From: Alphaproteobacteria bacterium
GTDB taxonomy: Bacteria; Pseudomonadota; Alphaproteobacteria; SP197
Direction: 5' to 3'
Assembly (NCBI GenBank): GCA_022822575.1
Contig: JAJEBJ010000339.1
Coordinates: 1 to 24,524, forward strand
DNA length: 24,524 nucleotides
The position numbers and the translations under genes were made by a program. Shown one piece after another: positions 15,839-23,855 of this stretch (position 1 is its first letter; every line of letters starts with the position of its first letter). Under the pieces are notes generated by a model. That model worked only from the letters and a program-made list of their open reading frames with translations. It ran no database searches and was not told the DNA's origin.

Positions 15839-17056
15839 ATGAATGTCGTCGCGTTTCCGGAACCCGGCGGTGTGTGGCAATCGGTCTCTGATCAGGTTCT
15901 GGAGCAGCTCGGGCGGGACACATCGCTGGCGAGAGGGCTTCCCAACGCCGCGTTCACCGATGGCGCGTTTCACGAACTCGAGAAGGCCCGCCTGTTTTCG
16001 AGAACCTGGTCCTTTGCAGCGCCGGCGAGCAGCATCGGCGATCCGGGAGATATCCTGTCGGTGGAGATCGCAGGCCATCCGCTGATCCTGGTGCGCGGAC
16101 ACGACCACGAGGTGCGCGCCTTCCACAATGTCTGCCCGCATCGCGGCGCCAGGCTTGTGACCGAATCCCGGTGCTCGAGGACCGTTCTCACCTGCCCGTA
16201 CCATGCCTGGTCCTATGGTCTCGACGGCGTCCTCAAGGGCCGCCCCCACTACCATGGTCATGGCCGTCACCAGACGGCCTGCGACATGGCGGGCGAAGAT
16301 GTCCGTCTGTTCGCCGTTCCGTGCCGGCAGTGGCATGACTGGGTGTTCGTCAACATCGACGGCAAGGCCCCCGATTTCGAGAGCTTCATGGCCCCGGTGG
16401 AGGAACACTTCAACGGCTATGACATCACACAGTTCCGCCGTTCGGACCAGACCATGGCCGTGGAGTTCGCCTGCAACTGGAAGCTCGCGGTGGAGAACTA
16501 CTGCGATTTCTATCACGTGTTTTCCGTCCATCCGGCTCTGGATCGCATGATGAGCCCGCAGACGCGCCAGTCCATGCGCGAGAGCGGTTGCCACCTGCTG
16601 AACGGCTATGCCTTCACCGCCAGCGGCAGGGGCATCGCGGTCGACGACTCGGGTCCCGGCCTGCCGTCACAGGAAGGAATCGACGCGGACCTGGAGTTGA
16701 GCACCCGCTATGCCGTGCTGTTTCCGAACTTCGCGGTCAATGTCTATCCGGGCAGCATCCAGGCCGTTCTCTTTGAACCGCTGGCGGCTGACCGGACCAT
16801 CATGCGCATGTGGTTCTACTACGTCGGCGATGCCGCCCACGCTTCCGCACACGCCGAGTCGAGAGATGCTCTCTACCGGGAATGGGTGGAACTCAACAAC
16901 GAGGACAAGGATATCTGCCTGCGCCTTCAGGAGGGACGCGCGTGCACGGCCTATGACGGCGGTCGCCTGGCGCCCCACTGGGACCGCGGGACGGTCCACT
17001 TCCATCGCCAGGTGGCGCATGCCATCCGCCGCGAAGGCGCCTTCGCGGAGCCGTGA
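15839..17056 (+). CDS. Rieske non-haem iron oxygenase, alpha subunit
   Basis: This 405-residue protein has a Rieske [2Fe-2S] domain with ligands C99, H101 (CPHRGA) and C119, H122 (CPYHAW). The catalytic domain follows, with iron ligands H226 and H231 in DFYHVFSVH and a distal acid at D356 or D358 (EDKDIC). D223, just before H226, corresponds to the bridging aspartate that passes electrons between subunits. Relatives hydroxylate aromatic rings or demethylate quaternary amines such as glycine betaine, stachydrine or carnitine. The amine-transport context favours the latter, but this is inference. No reductase gene is in the window. The ATG at 15839 follows GGAG; an open frame extends 81 codons upstream but is unlike the family. 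It is transcribed divergently from the importer operon. Confidence 0.93.
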   Translation: MNVVAFPEPGGVWQSVSDQVLEQLGRDTSLARGLPNAAFTDGAFHELEKARLFSRTWSFAAPASSIGDPGDILSVEIAGHPLILVRGHDHEVRAFHNVCPHRGARLVTESRCSRTVLTCPYHAWSYGLDGVLKGRPHYHGHGRHQTACDMAGEDVRLFAVPCRQWHDWVFVNIDGKAPDFESFMAPVEEHFNGYDITQFRRSDQTMAVEFACNWKLAVENYCDFYHVFSVHPALDRMMSPQTRQSMRESGCHLLNGYAFTASGRGIAVDDSGPGLPSQEGIDADLELSTRYAVLFPNFAVNVYPGSIQAVLFEPLAADRTIMRMWFYYVGDAAHASAHAESRDALYREWVELNNEDKDICLRLQEGRACTAYDGGRLAPHWDRGTVHFHRQVAHAIRREGAFAEP

Positions 17057-17080
17057 GGACGCCGGGGCAAACCGGCGTCC
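17057..17080. terminator. Bidirectional terminator-like hairpin between convergent genes
   Basis: GGACGCCGG (17057-17065) pairs perfectly with CCGGCGTCC (17072-17080) around the loop GGCAAA. It fills the 31-bp gap between the ends of the Rieske and second binding-protein genes. No long T run follows on either strand. Just upstream, inside the Rieske gene's last codons, is a 20-bp perfect palindrome (17029-17048). Confidence 0.55.
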
Positions 17081-17087
17081 GTTACCG

Positions 17088-18215
17088 TCATTCGGCAAGC
17101 TTGACGTCGTTGTACATGGAGACGTACCGCTTGAGAACGTCCGGAGGCCATGACTGCCAGGGGGTGGCCTTCGCGAGAAAGGCGCTGACATCCCCGTCGA
17201 GCCCCATCGATGCCGACACGGCAGGATCGACGATCTCCCAGGTCCGCCGGTTGGCGTGGCCGTAGCCGTAGACCTCGACCAGGAACTTGCCGGCCTCGGG
17301 CGAATTCCAGGCGTTGATGAAGTCGTAGGCTGCCTCTTCGTCACCCTCGCCGGTCGCCGACATCACCAGTCCGCAGACCCAGGAAATCAGGCCGCCCTTC
17401 GGATCCAGCAGGTACTCGACCGGAATGCCGTCCTGTTGCAGGCGGTAGACGGGCCCACTCCAGAAGTAGCTGGCCACCACCTCACCTGACGCCATCATCG
17501 CCTCGCCATCGGTCTCCACCGTCCAGTAGTTGCGCAACAGCCTCTTCTGTTTGAGCAGCACCTCCTTCATCCTCGCGATGTCGTCGTCGGTCACATTGAC
17601 GGTATCGCGAATGCCCAGGATCACGGCGGCGAAGGCGATCGCGGCATCGACGGAATCCCACATGGAAAGGCGCCCTGCATAGCTCTCGTCGAGAAGCAGC
17701 CACCACGACTTCTCCTCTGCTTCCGAAGGATCGATGAAGTCGCTGCGATAGGCGATGGAGTGGCTGCCCCAGTCGTTCGCGACAAAGATCGGTGCGCCGT
17801 CGACAGTTGACCCCGGCACATCGCGCAGGGCCGGGATGAGATCGTCCCAGTGGCTCAGGCGCGACGGATCGATTTGCTTGATGACGCCGGCATCGTACCA
17901 GCGCCTCACCACCGTGTTGCAGGGATGCACCACGTCCACCGCGAAGTTGTTGCGCAGTTTCTGGAGCGCTTCCTCCTCGTCGGCGAAGAACGCGACTTCG
18001 GGTGACTGGCCATACTTCTCGACATAGCTCGGATGCAGTTCCGGGATCTCGTACCCGGCCCAGGTGAAGTAGGTCATGCCCTCCGAGGCCGATGCCGCGC
18101 CCGACACGAAAGGCACGGCGACCGGTACCAGTCCCAGCGATGCCAGGTGCCTCATGAAGGCCCGGCGGTCCTCTTTCGAGGCGGTGACGAGATCAAAAAG
18201 CCGACTGTTGTCCAT
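17088..18215 (-). CDS. PotD/PotF-like periplasmic substrate-binding protein 2
   Basis: This 375-residue protein is a paralogue of the binding protein at 14309-15406. It shares an AGYEIPELHPSYVEKYG segment (about 53-69), the FAVDVVHPC motif with C99, and C281 in SWVCGL. The leader contains twin arginines (EDRRAFMRHLASLGLVPVAV, about 15-34) and ends near ASA, so Tat export and cleavage are plausible. The ATG at 18215 is preceded by a strong GGAGG at good spacing. Longer upstream frames lack such a site. It has no permease or ATPase of its own nearby, so it may share the fused permease and PotA-like ATPase and widen the substrate range. It converges with the Rieske gene across a hairpin. Confidence 0.92.
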   Translation of the reverse strand: MDNSRLFDLVTASKEDRRAFMRHLASLGLVPVAVPFVSGAASASEGMTYFTWAGYEIPELHPSYVEKYGQSPEVAFFADEEEALQKLRNNFAVDVVHPCNTVVRRWYDAGVIKQIDPSRLSHWDDLIPALRDVPGSTVDGAPIFVANDWGSHSIAYRSDFIDPSEAEEKSWWLLLDESYAGRLSMWDSVDAAIAFAAVILGIRDTVNVTDDDIARMKEVLLKQKRLLRNYWTVETDGEAMMASGEVVASYFWSGPVYRLQQDGIPVEYLLDPKGGLISWVCGLVMSATGEGDEEAAYDFINAWNSPEAGKFLVEVYGYGHANRRTWEIVDPAVSASMGLDGDVSAFLAKATPWQSWPPDVLKRYVSMYNDVKLAE

Positions 18216-18345
18216 CGCTGGTTTCCTCCCTCCTGATTTCTCAAACAGCATGCTATCACGCCGGGGACTGACGAAAACAGGATGCCGGCCTTCTCCTGCG
18301 AGAGACCGGGCGGCCAGCCTTGGTCTCCGGTGGACCTCTGCCCGG

Positions 18346-18552
18346 CTACTCAGGGTCCCGCCGGATGTGGCAGAAGGTCTTGCGGCGCGCTTCGGCAAGG
18401 AAGAGCCAGCGCTCGATCATGATGCCGGCCAGGCATGGCAGCCCACGCAGATGTCGAGGTCGATGACAGGGCCGACGCCGGCGGCCGGTCTTCGCCACGG
18501 CTTTCTGCGACATGGGCCCGTCTTCAGGCATGGAGCCGGATTCACCTGTCAT
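18346..18552 (-). pseudogene. Relic joining an iron-sulfur subunit N-terminus to a membrane-anchor C-terminus (SoeB/SoeC-like)
   Basis: On the minus strand an ATG at 18552 (overlapping the hydantoinase B stop as ATGA) opens a 68-codon frame that contains MSQKAVAKTG. The sequence then makes sense in the next frame: GVGPVIDLDICVGCHAW (18429-18479). This matches the start of DMSO-reductase-family ferredoxin subunits, where VIDLDxCVGCHAC begins the first 4Fe-4S cluster; that frame stops at 18417-18419. The original frame then continues MIERWLFLAEARR (from 18420), which resembles the C-terminal end of DmsC/SoeC membrane anchors (ERWLFFAEA). The simplest reading is a frameshift plus a large internal deletion that removed most of both genes. 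The match is from memory of the families; an intact small protein is less likely. Confidence 0.5.
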
Positions 18553-20222
18553 CGAGGGCTGGCCTCGGCATGGGGATAGTCCATGGCGACCCGTTCCGGG
18601 GTCATCAGCCCTTCGGCAAGATCATGCCTGATCGCTTCGATGGAACGGTCGCAGGGCTTGCCGTAGCCGCCGCCTCCCCCGGTGCGAATGGCGAGAACAT
18701 CCCCCTTGCGCAAGGTCATTCCGGCCTTGGAGCTGACCGGTATGACCTCTCCGTCGCGCAGCACGTGGCACGAGCCGGGAACACCGTCCCCGCCACCGAA
18801 GAGCCCGGCGGGAGCGATGCGGAACCGGTCGGCATAGATGGCAAAGATCACGTCGTCGCGGGTGATCTCGTAGGCGCGGGTGAATCCCAGCCCGCCCCGG
18901 CAGCGGCCGGCGCCCGCCGAGTCGGAAAGCAGCGTATAGTCGATGACCCGGAAGTAGTCGTACTCCATGTCCAAGGCCTCGACGGGCGTGTTGGAACAGT
19001 TCGACAGGGGGCTGTCGATGGCGTCGCAGCCGTCGGCCTCCAAAGACGCTCCGTAGCCGCCGCCGAAGATCTCCACGTACACCCTGTAACCGCTGTTCGT
19101 GAGGTGGGAGAGAGCGAAGACAGCGGTGGTGTCGAATCCGCAGGCGATCACGCGGTCGGGGGCGGCCGTGGCCAGGGCCTTCATCACCGCATTGAAGACG
19201 CGATAGGCCGGTTCCATGCGCGCTCTCACGGGTGCGGGAGGCTTTGGATTGAGCAGGGATCCGTAGGGAGCGGTGATGTTGAAGGGCCGCTTCACTCCTT
19301 CGTTGAAGGGAACGTCCGCGCTTGTCAGCACCGACTTGACGCAGGCAAGTGCGGCCGAGACCGTGGAGGAGAAGGGGCAGTTGAGATTGCGCGCCACCTG
19401 GGGCGCCGTGCCTTCAAAGGAGATGTCGAGGCGATCGCCCTCGATGGTCACCTGGGCCCTGACAGGCAATGGCCGGTCGTCGATACCGTCGTCATCCACC
19501 GCGTCCTCGCCCTCGTAGGTGCCGTCGGGGATGGTGGCGATCGATGCTCTGACCCGGCGTTCCGAGTAGTCAAGCAGTTCGGCCATGGTCCGGGTGACCG
19601 CCTCCGGGCCGAACTTCGCGGCCAGCTCCTTGAGGCGCAGACCACCAATGGCGTTGGCGGCAAACTGTGCGTTGAAATCGCCGATGGTGAGCTGGGGTAC
19701 GCGAATGTTCGCCGCCACGAGTCGCTCGAAACGGCCACCGTTCCAGTCGCGTTCCATGTTGTAGCACGAGGGGGGAATCTGCAGGCCTTCCTGGTAGATG
19801 TCCGAGGCATCGGCGTTCAGCCCCGGGGCGCCACCGCCAAGATCGAGATGGTGCGCCACCGAGGCACCGAAGCCGATGATCCGGCCTTCGAAGAAGATGG
19901 GCGAAAAGATGAAGACATCGGGAAGGTGCTGACCGCCGTTGAAGGGATCATTGGTGATGTAGAAGTCGCCCGGTTCGAGGGAATCGACCGGGTGTGTCTC
20001 GGCGCAGGGAACGAAGGTCATCTTCATCGGACCGAGTTGCATGGGGATGAGTTCGGCCTGGGCGACGACGTTTCCGTCGCGGTCGAGCAGCGCGGCCGAG
20101 GCGTCCTGCGCTTCCCTGACGATCGTCGAATAGGCGCTGCGGATGAGCTTGGCGCCCATTTCCCTGGCCGCCGCGATGATGCCCTGGCTGATGACCGCAT
20201 AGTCCACAGGATCGAGTGACAT
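18549..20222 (-). CDS. hyuB: Hydantoinase B / 5-oxoprolinase-type subunit, copy 1
   Basis: This 557-residue protein starts with SLDPVDYAVISQGIIAAARE (about 2-21) and carries family motifs such as FYITNDPFNGGQHLPDVFIF, ASVAHHLDLGG, LTIGDFNAQFAAN, GGGYGAS and a terminal RTGGGGGYGKP. HyuB proteins form the ring-opening partner of HyuA in ATP-dependent hydantoinases and 5-oxoprolinases. The upstream paralogue ends 5 bp before the ATG at 20222. An ATG at 20231 overlapping that stop (ATGA) is an alternative start, but AGGGAG lies too close to it. The two copies are about 60% identical by eye, so this is an old tandem duplication. No A subunit is adjacent; the only one in view is 15 kb away. Confidence 0.93.
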   Translation of the reverse strand: MSLDPVDYAVISQGIIAAAREMGAKLIRSAYSTIVREAQDASAALLDRDGNVVAQAELIPMQLGPMKMTFVPCAETHPVDSLEPGDFYITNDPFNGGQHLPDVFIFSPIFFEGRIIGFGASVAHHLDLGGGAPGLNADASDIYQEGLQIPPSCYNMERDWNGGRFERLVAANIRVPQLTIGDFNAQFAANAIGGLRLKELAAKFGPEAVTRTMAELLDYSERRVRASIATIPDGTYEGEDAVDDDGIDDRPLPVRAQVTIEGDRLDISFEGTAPQVARNLNCPFSSTVSAALACVKSVLTSADVPFNEGVKRPFNITAPYGSLLNPKPPAPVRARMEPAYRVFNAVMKALATAAPDRVIACGFDTTAVFALSHLTNSGYRVYVEIFGGGYGASLEADGCDAIDSPLSNCSNTPVEALDMEYDYFRVIDYTLLSDSAGAGRCRGGLGFTRAYEITRDDVIFAIYADRFRIAPAGLFGGGDGVPGSCHVLRDGEVIPVSSKAGMTLRKGDVLAIRTGGGGGYGKPCDRSIEAIRHDLAEGLMTPERVAMDYPHAEASPR

Positions 20223-20227
20223 GACTT

Positions 20228-21907
20228 TCATCTCCCTTCCACTGCCGCACCAGGCCAGGCGTGATGGCGCCATGCACGGTGGGGACTGACATACCCTTCT
20301 GCGACATCGTCGTCGATCAGGGCCTGATTCCGTTCACCCGGAGCGCCGTATCCGGCGCCGCCACCGGTGCGCATGGTCACGACGTCGCCGACCTCGAGCG
20401 ACATCATTCCCTTGCTCGCCACGTCGATGATCCTGCCGTTGCGTTCGACGCTGCATGATGCCCGCATTCCTTCGTGGCCACCGAAGAGGCCGTCGGGCGC
20501 CAGGCGGAACCTGTCGGCGTAGAGTGTCAGGGTGCAGCCCGGTTCGAGAACCTCGTACACCCGGTCGTATCCCAGCCCGCCCCGGTGGCGCCCCGCCCCA
20601 CCGCTGTCGGCTCGCAGGGTCCAGGCGTGCAGGCGGAAGAAGGAGTAGTCGAGATCCAGGGCCTCGACCGGCGTGTTGGTGCAGTTGGCCAGCGGGCTGG
20701 CGAGTGCGCTCTCACCGTCGCTGTTCGCCGAGGCGCCATAGCCGCCGCCGAGAACCTCCGTGACAACCTGATAGTGCTCGCCGTCGAAGCGCGTCATGGT
20801 GAGCGCCGTGGTGGTGTCGTAGCCAGAGGCGATGACCCGCTCCGGAACGGCGCCGGAAAGAGCCTTCATGACGGCATTGAACACCCTGTAGCAGGCTTCC
20901 ATGCGGGCATGCACAGGCGCCGGCGGTTGCGGGTTGAGCAGGCTGGGGTAGGGCACGCGGAGAGTCACGGGCTCAGTCATGCCATGGTTGAAGGGGATAT
21001 CGGGGCTGGTGAGTGTCGCCTTGATCGCTGCATAGGTGGCCGATGCGGTCGAGGACAGGGGGCTGTTGAGGTTGCGGGCCACTTCACCCGACGTACCGGC
21101 AAAGTCGGCCTCGATTCTGTCTCCGTCGATGGTGATGGCCACGCGCACGGGCAGCGGCCGGTCGTGGACGCCGTCGTCATCGACCGCGTCCGCCCCGTGC
21201 CATGTGCCGTCAGGAAGGGCCGCAATCTCCCTTCGCATGCGGCGCTCGGAATAGGCGATGAGCTCTGTCATCGCTTCGCCGATCCGGTCCACCCCGTATC
21301 GGGTGGCGAGGTTCACCAGGCGTTCTGCTCCCAGGGCATTGGCAGCGAACTGCGCATTGAAGTCCCCGATGGTGAGCCGGGGCACGCGGATGTTGGCGGC
21401 GACAAGACGCTGCAGCGGCCCGCCCTGCCAGTGGCGCTGCAGATTCCAGCATGAGGGCGGCAGGCGAAGTCCTTCCTGGTAGATGTCTGTGGCGTTCGCG
21501 ACGATGCCCGCCGCCGCGCCGCCTATTTCGAGGTGATGTGCCACCGAAGCGGCAAAACCGATGAGACGCCCGGAGAGGAAGACGGGCGAGAAGATGTAGA
21601 CGTCGGGCAGATGCTGACCACCTTCGTAAGGATCGTTCGACAGGTAGAAATCGCCGTCGCGGAGGTCTTCGGGAGGATGGTGCCTGGCGCAGGCCTTGAA
21701 TGTCTCCGCCATCGAGCCGAGGTGCATGGGAATCATTTCCGCCTGGGCGACGATTCGTCCCGTGGGGTCGAGCAGAGCGGCAGAGGCATCGGCCGCCTCG
21801 CGGACGACCGTGGAAAAGGCCGAGCGCACGAGCTTCGAGCCCATTTCGCGTGCCGCCGCAATGATGCCCTGGCTGATGACCGCCTGATCGATGACATCGA
21901 GTGCCAA
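20228..21907 (-). CDS. hyuB: Hydantoinase B / 5-oxoprolinase-type subunit, copy 2
   Basis: This 559-residue paralogue is the first gene of the pair. It shares VISQGIIAAAREMG, DFYLSNDPYEGGQHLPDVYI, SVAHHLEIGG, LTIGDFNAQFAAN and GGGYGAS with copy 1. The start is most likely TTG at 21907: GGAGGGG (21914-21920) lies at ideal spacing, the protein aligns with copy 1 from there, and no ATG or GTG lies closer. The upstream in-frame region reads through the divergent promoter region and looks non-coding. It and copy 1 are almost certainly one transcript. They could form a mixed B-B' complex or act on different substrates with a shared HyuA; neither can be shown here. Confidence 0.92.
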   Translation of the reverse strand: MALDVIDQAVISQGIIAAAREMGSKLVRSAFSTVVREAADASAALLDPTGRIVAQAEMIPMHLGSMAETFKACARHHPPEDLRDGDFYLSNDPYEGGQHLPDVYIFSPVFLSGRLIGFAASVAHHLEIGGAAAGIVANATDIYQEGLRLPPSCWNLQRHWQGGPLQRLVAANIRVPRLTIGDFNAQFAANALGAERLVNLATRYGVDRIGEAMTELIAYSERRMRREIAALPDGTWHGADAVDDDGVHDRPLPVRVAITIDGDRIEADFAGTSGEVARNLNSPLSSTASATYAAIKATLTSPDIPFNHGMTEPVTLRVPYPSLLNPQPPAPVHARMEACYRVFNAVMKALSGAVPERVIASGYDTTTALTMTRFDGEHYQVVTEVLGGGYGASANSDGESALASPLANCTNTPVEALDLDYSFFRLHAWTLRADSGGAGRHRGGLGYDRVYEVLEPGCTLTLYADRFRLAPDGLFGGHEGMRASCSVERNGRIIDVASKGMMSLEVGDVVTMRTGGGAGYGAPGERNQALIDDDVAEGYVSPHRAWRHHAWPGAAVEGR

Positions 21908-22072
21908 GGAGAACCCCTCCGCTTCATTGCCAACCCTATCATGATCGCGCCGGCACACCTCAAGCGGAGCCCGGCATGTTTTCCGGGACCGTCCCCACCT
22001 GCTATCGTGACGTGTAACGGGCTGGTTCAGCGTACATCGTCTCGTCGCCAGTGGCGTGCCAGGGAGGACTCC
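21908..22072. promoter_or_regulatory. Divergent promoter region between hyuB pair and dadA-like gene
   Basis: For the minus-strand hyuB pair, TTGAGG (21958-21963) and GATAGG (21935-21940) are 17 bases apart. For the plus-strand dehydrogenase, TATCGT (22003-22008) is a possible -10 with a weak TTTCCG at 21980-21985, also 17 bases apart. Both matches are partial. The close back-to-back layout suggests shared control. Confidence 0.35.
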
Positions 22073-23335
22073 ATGGGTAAACATGGTCATGTGACGGTCA
22101 TCGGTGCCGGCGTTGTTGGCGTGGCAACGGCTCTTTGCCTTGTCCGTGACGGCTTCGGCGTGACCGTGATCGATCGCGACGGACCCGGTGAGAACTGCTC
22201 TTTCGGAAATGCAGGCATGATTTGCGATTGCACATCGGCAGTGCCCCTGCCGTCTTCACGGCTGATCCGGGACCTGCCCCGGATGCTGATGGATCGCAAG
22301 AGCAGCCTTCACATCCGCTGGAGTTACCTGCCGGCGCTGATGCCCTGGCTGCTCGTATTCGCGAAGAGCGCCGGAGCCCGGCGGCGGCTTCAAAACGCCC
22401 GTGCATTCCATGCCCTGCTTGACGGTGCCGTGGCGTCATGGGAACGGCTGGTCGAGGGAACGCAGGGAGAGGCGCTGATCCGCAAGCGCGGACTCGCCAT
22501 TGTCTACGAAACGGAAAACGGCTTTGCCTCGGCAGGAGCGGACCGCGCCATTCTGCGTCAGCTTGGCGCCGAATTCAGCGAACTCGACGGTGCCGAGGTG
22601 CGCCAGAGCGAGCCGGAACTCTCCGAGGCCGTGACAGCCGCAACCTTCCTCCCTCGAGTCAATCACACGGTCAATCCCTACCGGCTCACGCGGGCCGTTG
22701 CCGACAGCGTGATTGCCGCCGGGGGAGTGGTCGAGACAGCGACGGTGACGGGAATCGAGGTGAGCGACGGTCGGGTGCGGACACTGCGAACGACGACAGG
22801 AGACAGGAATGTGGACCGCCTGGTGGTGTCCGCAGGCGCGTGGTCGGGACGTCTGGCGAAGATGCTCGGCATCCGTGTTCTGCTCGACACCGAGCGGGGG
22901 TACCATACGGTTTTTCATGGTACCGACAGCGGGCTGCGCCTGCCGCTCATTCATGGAGAACAGGGTTTCGGCATGAATCAGATGGACGAGGGGCTTCGCA
23001 TTGCCGGAAGTGTCGAGATGGCCGGCATCGATGCTCCCGCCGACTACGCGCGCGCCGACATCCTGGTCGAAAGGGGACGCAATCTGCTGCGCAACTTCAA
23101 GCCTGAGCCTTCGGCGAAGATTACGCGATGGATGGGTCGCCGGCCGACCCTGCCCGACTACCTTCCAGCACTCGGCAAGGTCGACGGCCTGGAGAACACG
23201 TGGTTCAACTTCGGGCACCAGCACCTTGGCCTGACCCTGGCGGCGCGCAGCGGCGAGGTGATGGCGAATCTCGTGGCGGGCCGCGATCCCGGCCTTGACC
23301 TTGGCGCATTCAGGCCGGATCGTTTCCACAGGTAA
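22073..23335 (+). CDS. FAD-dependent D-amino-acid dehydrogenase-like oxidoreductase (DadA family)
   Basis: This 420-residue flavoprotein starts with VTVIGAGVVGVATALCLVRDG (about 7-27), a dinucleotide-binding motif, followed by CSFGNAGMI. It ends with GRRPTLPDYLPALGK and FGHQHLGLTLAARSG, the conserved flavin-contacting end of DadA-type dehydrogenases. Such enzymes oxidise D-amino acids, including hydroxy-D-proline, to oxo or imino acids and pass electrons to the quinone pool. The ATG at 22073 is preceded by GGAGGA at good spacing. An open frame extends 180 codons further up, but it is antisense to hyuB and not family-like. It is divergent from the hyuB pair, and hydantoin ring opening can yield N-carbamoyl-D-amino acids. 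A link between the two is therefore plausible but unproven. Confidence 0.92.
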   Translation: MGKHGHVTVIGAGVVGVATALCLVRDGFGVTVIDRDGPGENCSFGNAGMICDCTSAVPLPSSRLIRDLPRMLMDRKSSLHIRWSYLPALMPWLLVFAKSAGARRRLQNARAFHALLDGAVASWERLVEGTQGEALIRKRGLAIVYETENGFASAGADRAILRQLGAEFSELDGAEVRQSEPELSEAVTAATFLPRVNHTVNPYRLTRAVADSVIAAGGVVETATVTGIEVSDGRVRTLRTTTGDRNVDRLVVSAGAWSGRLAKMLGIRVLLDTERGYHTVFHGTDSGLRLPLIHGEQGFGMNQMDEGLRIAGSVEMAGIDAPADYARADILVERGRNLLRNFKPEPSAKITRWMGRRPTLPDYLPALGKVDGLENTWFNFGHQHLGLTLAARSGEVMANLVAGRDPGLDLGAFRPDRFHR

Positions 23336-23354
23336 TGGGTGGAGATCGGGTGTC

Positions 23355-23855
23355 ATGAGCCGTGCATTTGTCCGGGAGCCGGACGCCGACAGCGTCGTCG
23401 ACGTCCTGCCCGAACTTCCCCAGGAGCCGGTTCCCAACTATGTCACGCCGGAAGGCATGGCCATGCTTGAGGAATGGCTTGACCGACTGCGCCATGAACG
23501 CGATGCGCTGGAGGCCGACGAGGCCAGCATGATCGGACGTAACCAACTGGCCCATGTCAGGCGCGATCTTCGCTATGTGGAGGGACGGATCGACCATGCC
23601 GTGGTGGTGGATCCGGCCGGACAGCCTGCCGGCAAGGTGGCGTTCGGCGCCCGTGTCAATGTGCTGGACGAAGACGGGGAGCACCGCACCTGGCGCATCG
23701 TCGGCGAGAACCAGGCGGACATCGACAAGGGCATGGTGAGCTGGATCTCACCCCTGGCCCGCGCGCTCATCGGTGCCGAAGTGGGCGACACCGTCACCTG
23801 GCGGCGCCCTGCGGGCGACCTCGAACTCGAGATCACCGCCATCAGCTACGTGTAG
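23355..23855 (+). CDS. Short GreA/GreB-family factor lacking the acidic coiled-coil tip
   Basis: This 166-residue protein begins SRAFVRE, has a helical hairpin at about 31-82 and ends with the FKBP-like Gre C-terminal domain (VAFGARVNVL..., WRIVGENQADIDKGMVSWISPLARALIGAEVGD, about 95-145). Gre factors enter the RNA polymerase secondary channel and use acidic residues at the coiled-coil tip (the DLSEN motif of GreA) to trigger transcript cleavage. Here that segment is missing: the hairpin is shorter and reads EASMIGRNQLAHVRRDLRYV across the turn. It may bind polymerase without cleaving. I recall a comparable short subfamily in alphaproteobacteria. The ATG at 23355 is 19 bp after the DadA-like gene, on the same strand. 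Confidence 0.85.
   Translation: MSRAFVREPDADSVVDVLPELPQEPVPNYVTPEGMAMLEEWLDRLRHERDALEADEASMIGRNQLAHVRRDLRYVEGRIDHAVVVDPAGQPAGKVAFGARVNVLDEDGEHRTWRIVGENQADIDKGMVSWISPLARALIGAEVGDTVTWRRPAGDLELEITAISYV

Noticed and set aside
15584..16594. Minus-strand open frame of 336 codons opposite the Rieske gene
   Set aside because: The plus strand has intact Rieske and iron ligands; most of the minus frame is a shadow. Only its last part, outside the Rieske gene, was considered as a possible relic.
18435..20219. Plus-strand open frame of 594 codons opposite hyuB copy 1
   Set aside because: It mirrors a conserved hydantoinase B gene on the minus strand and has no domain of its own.
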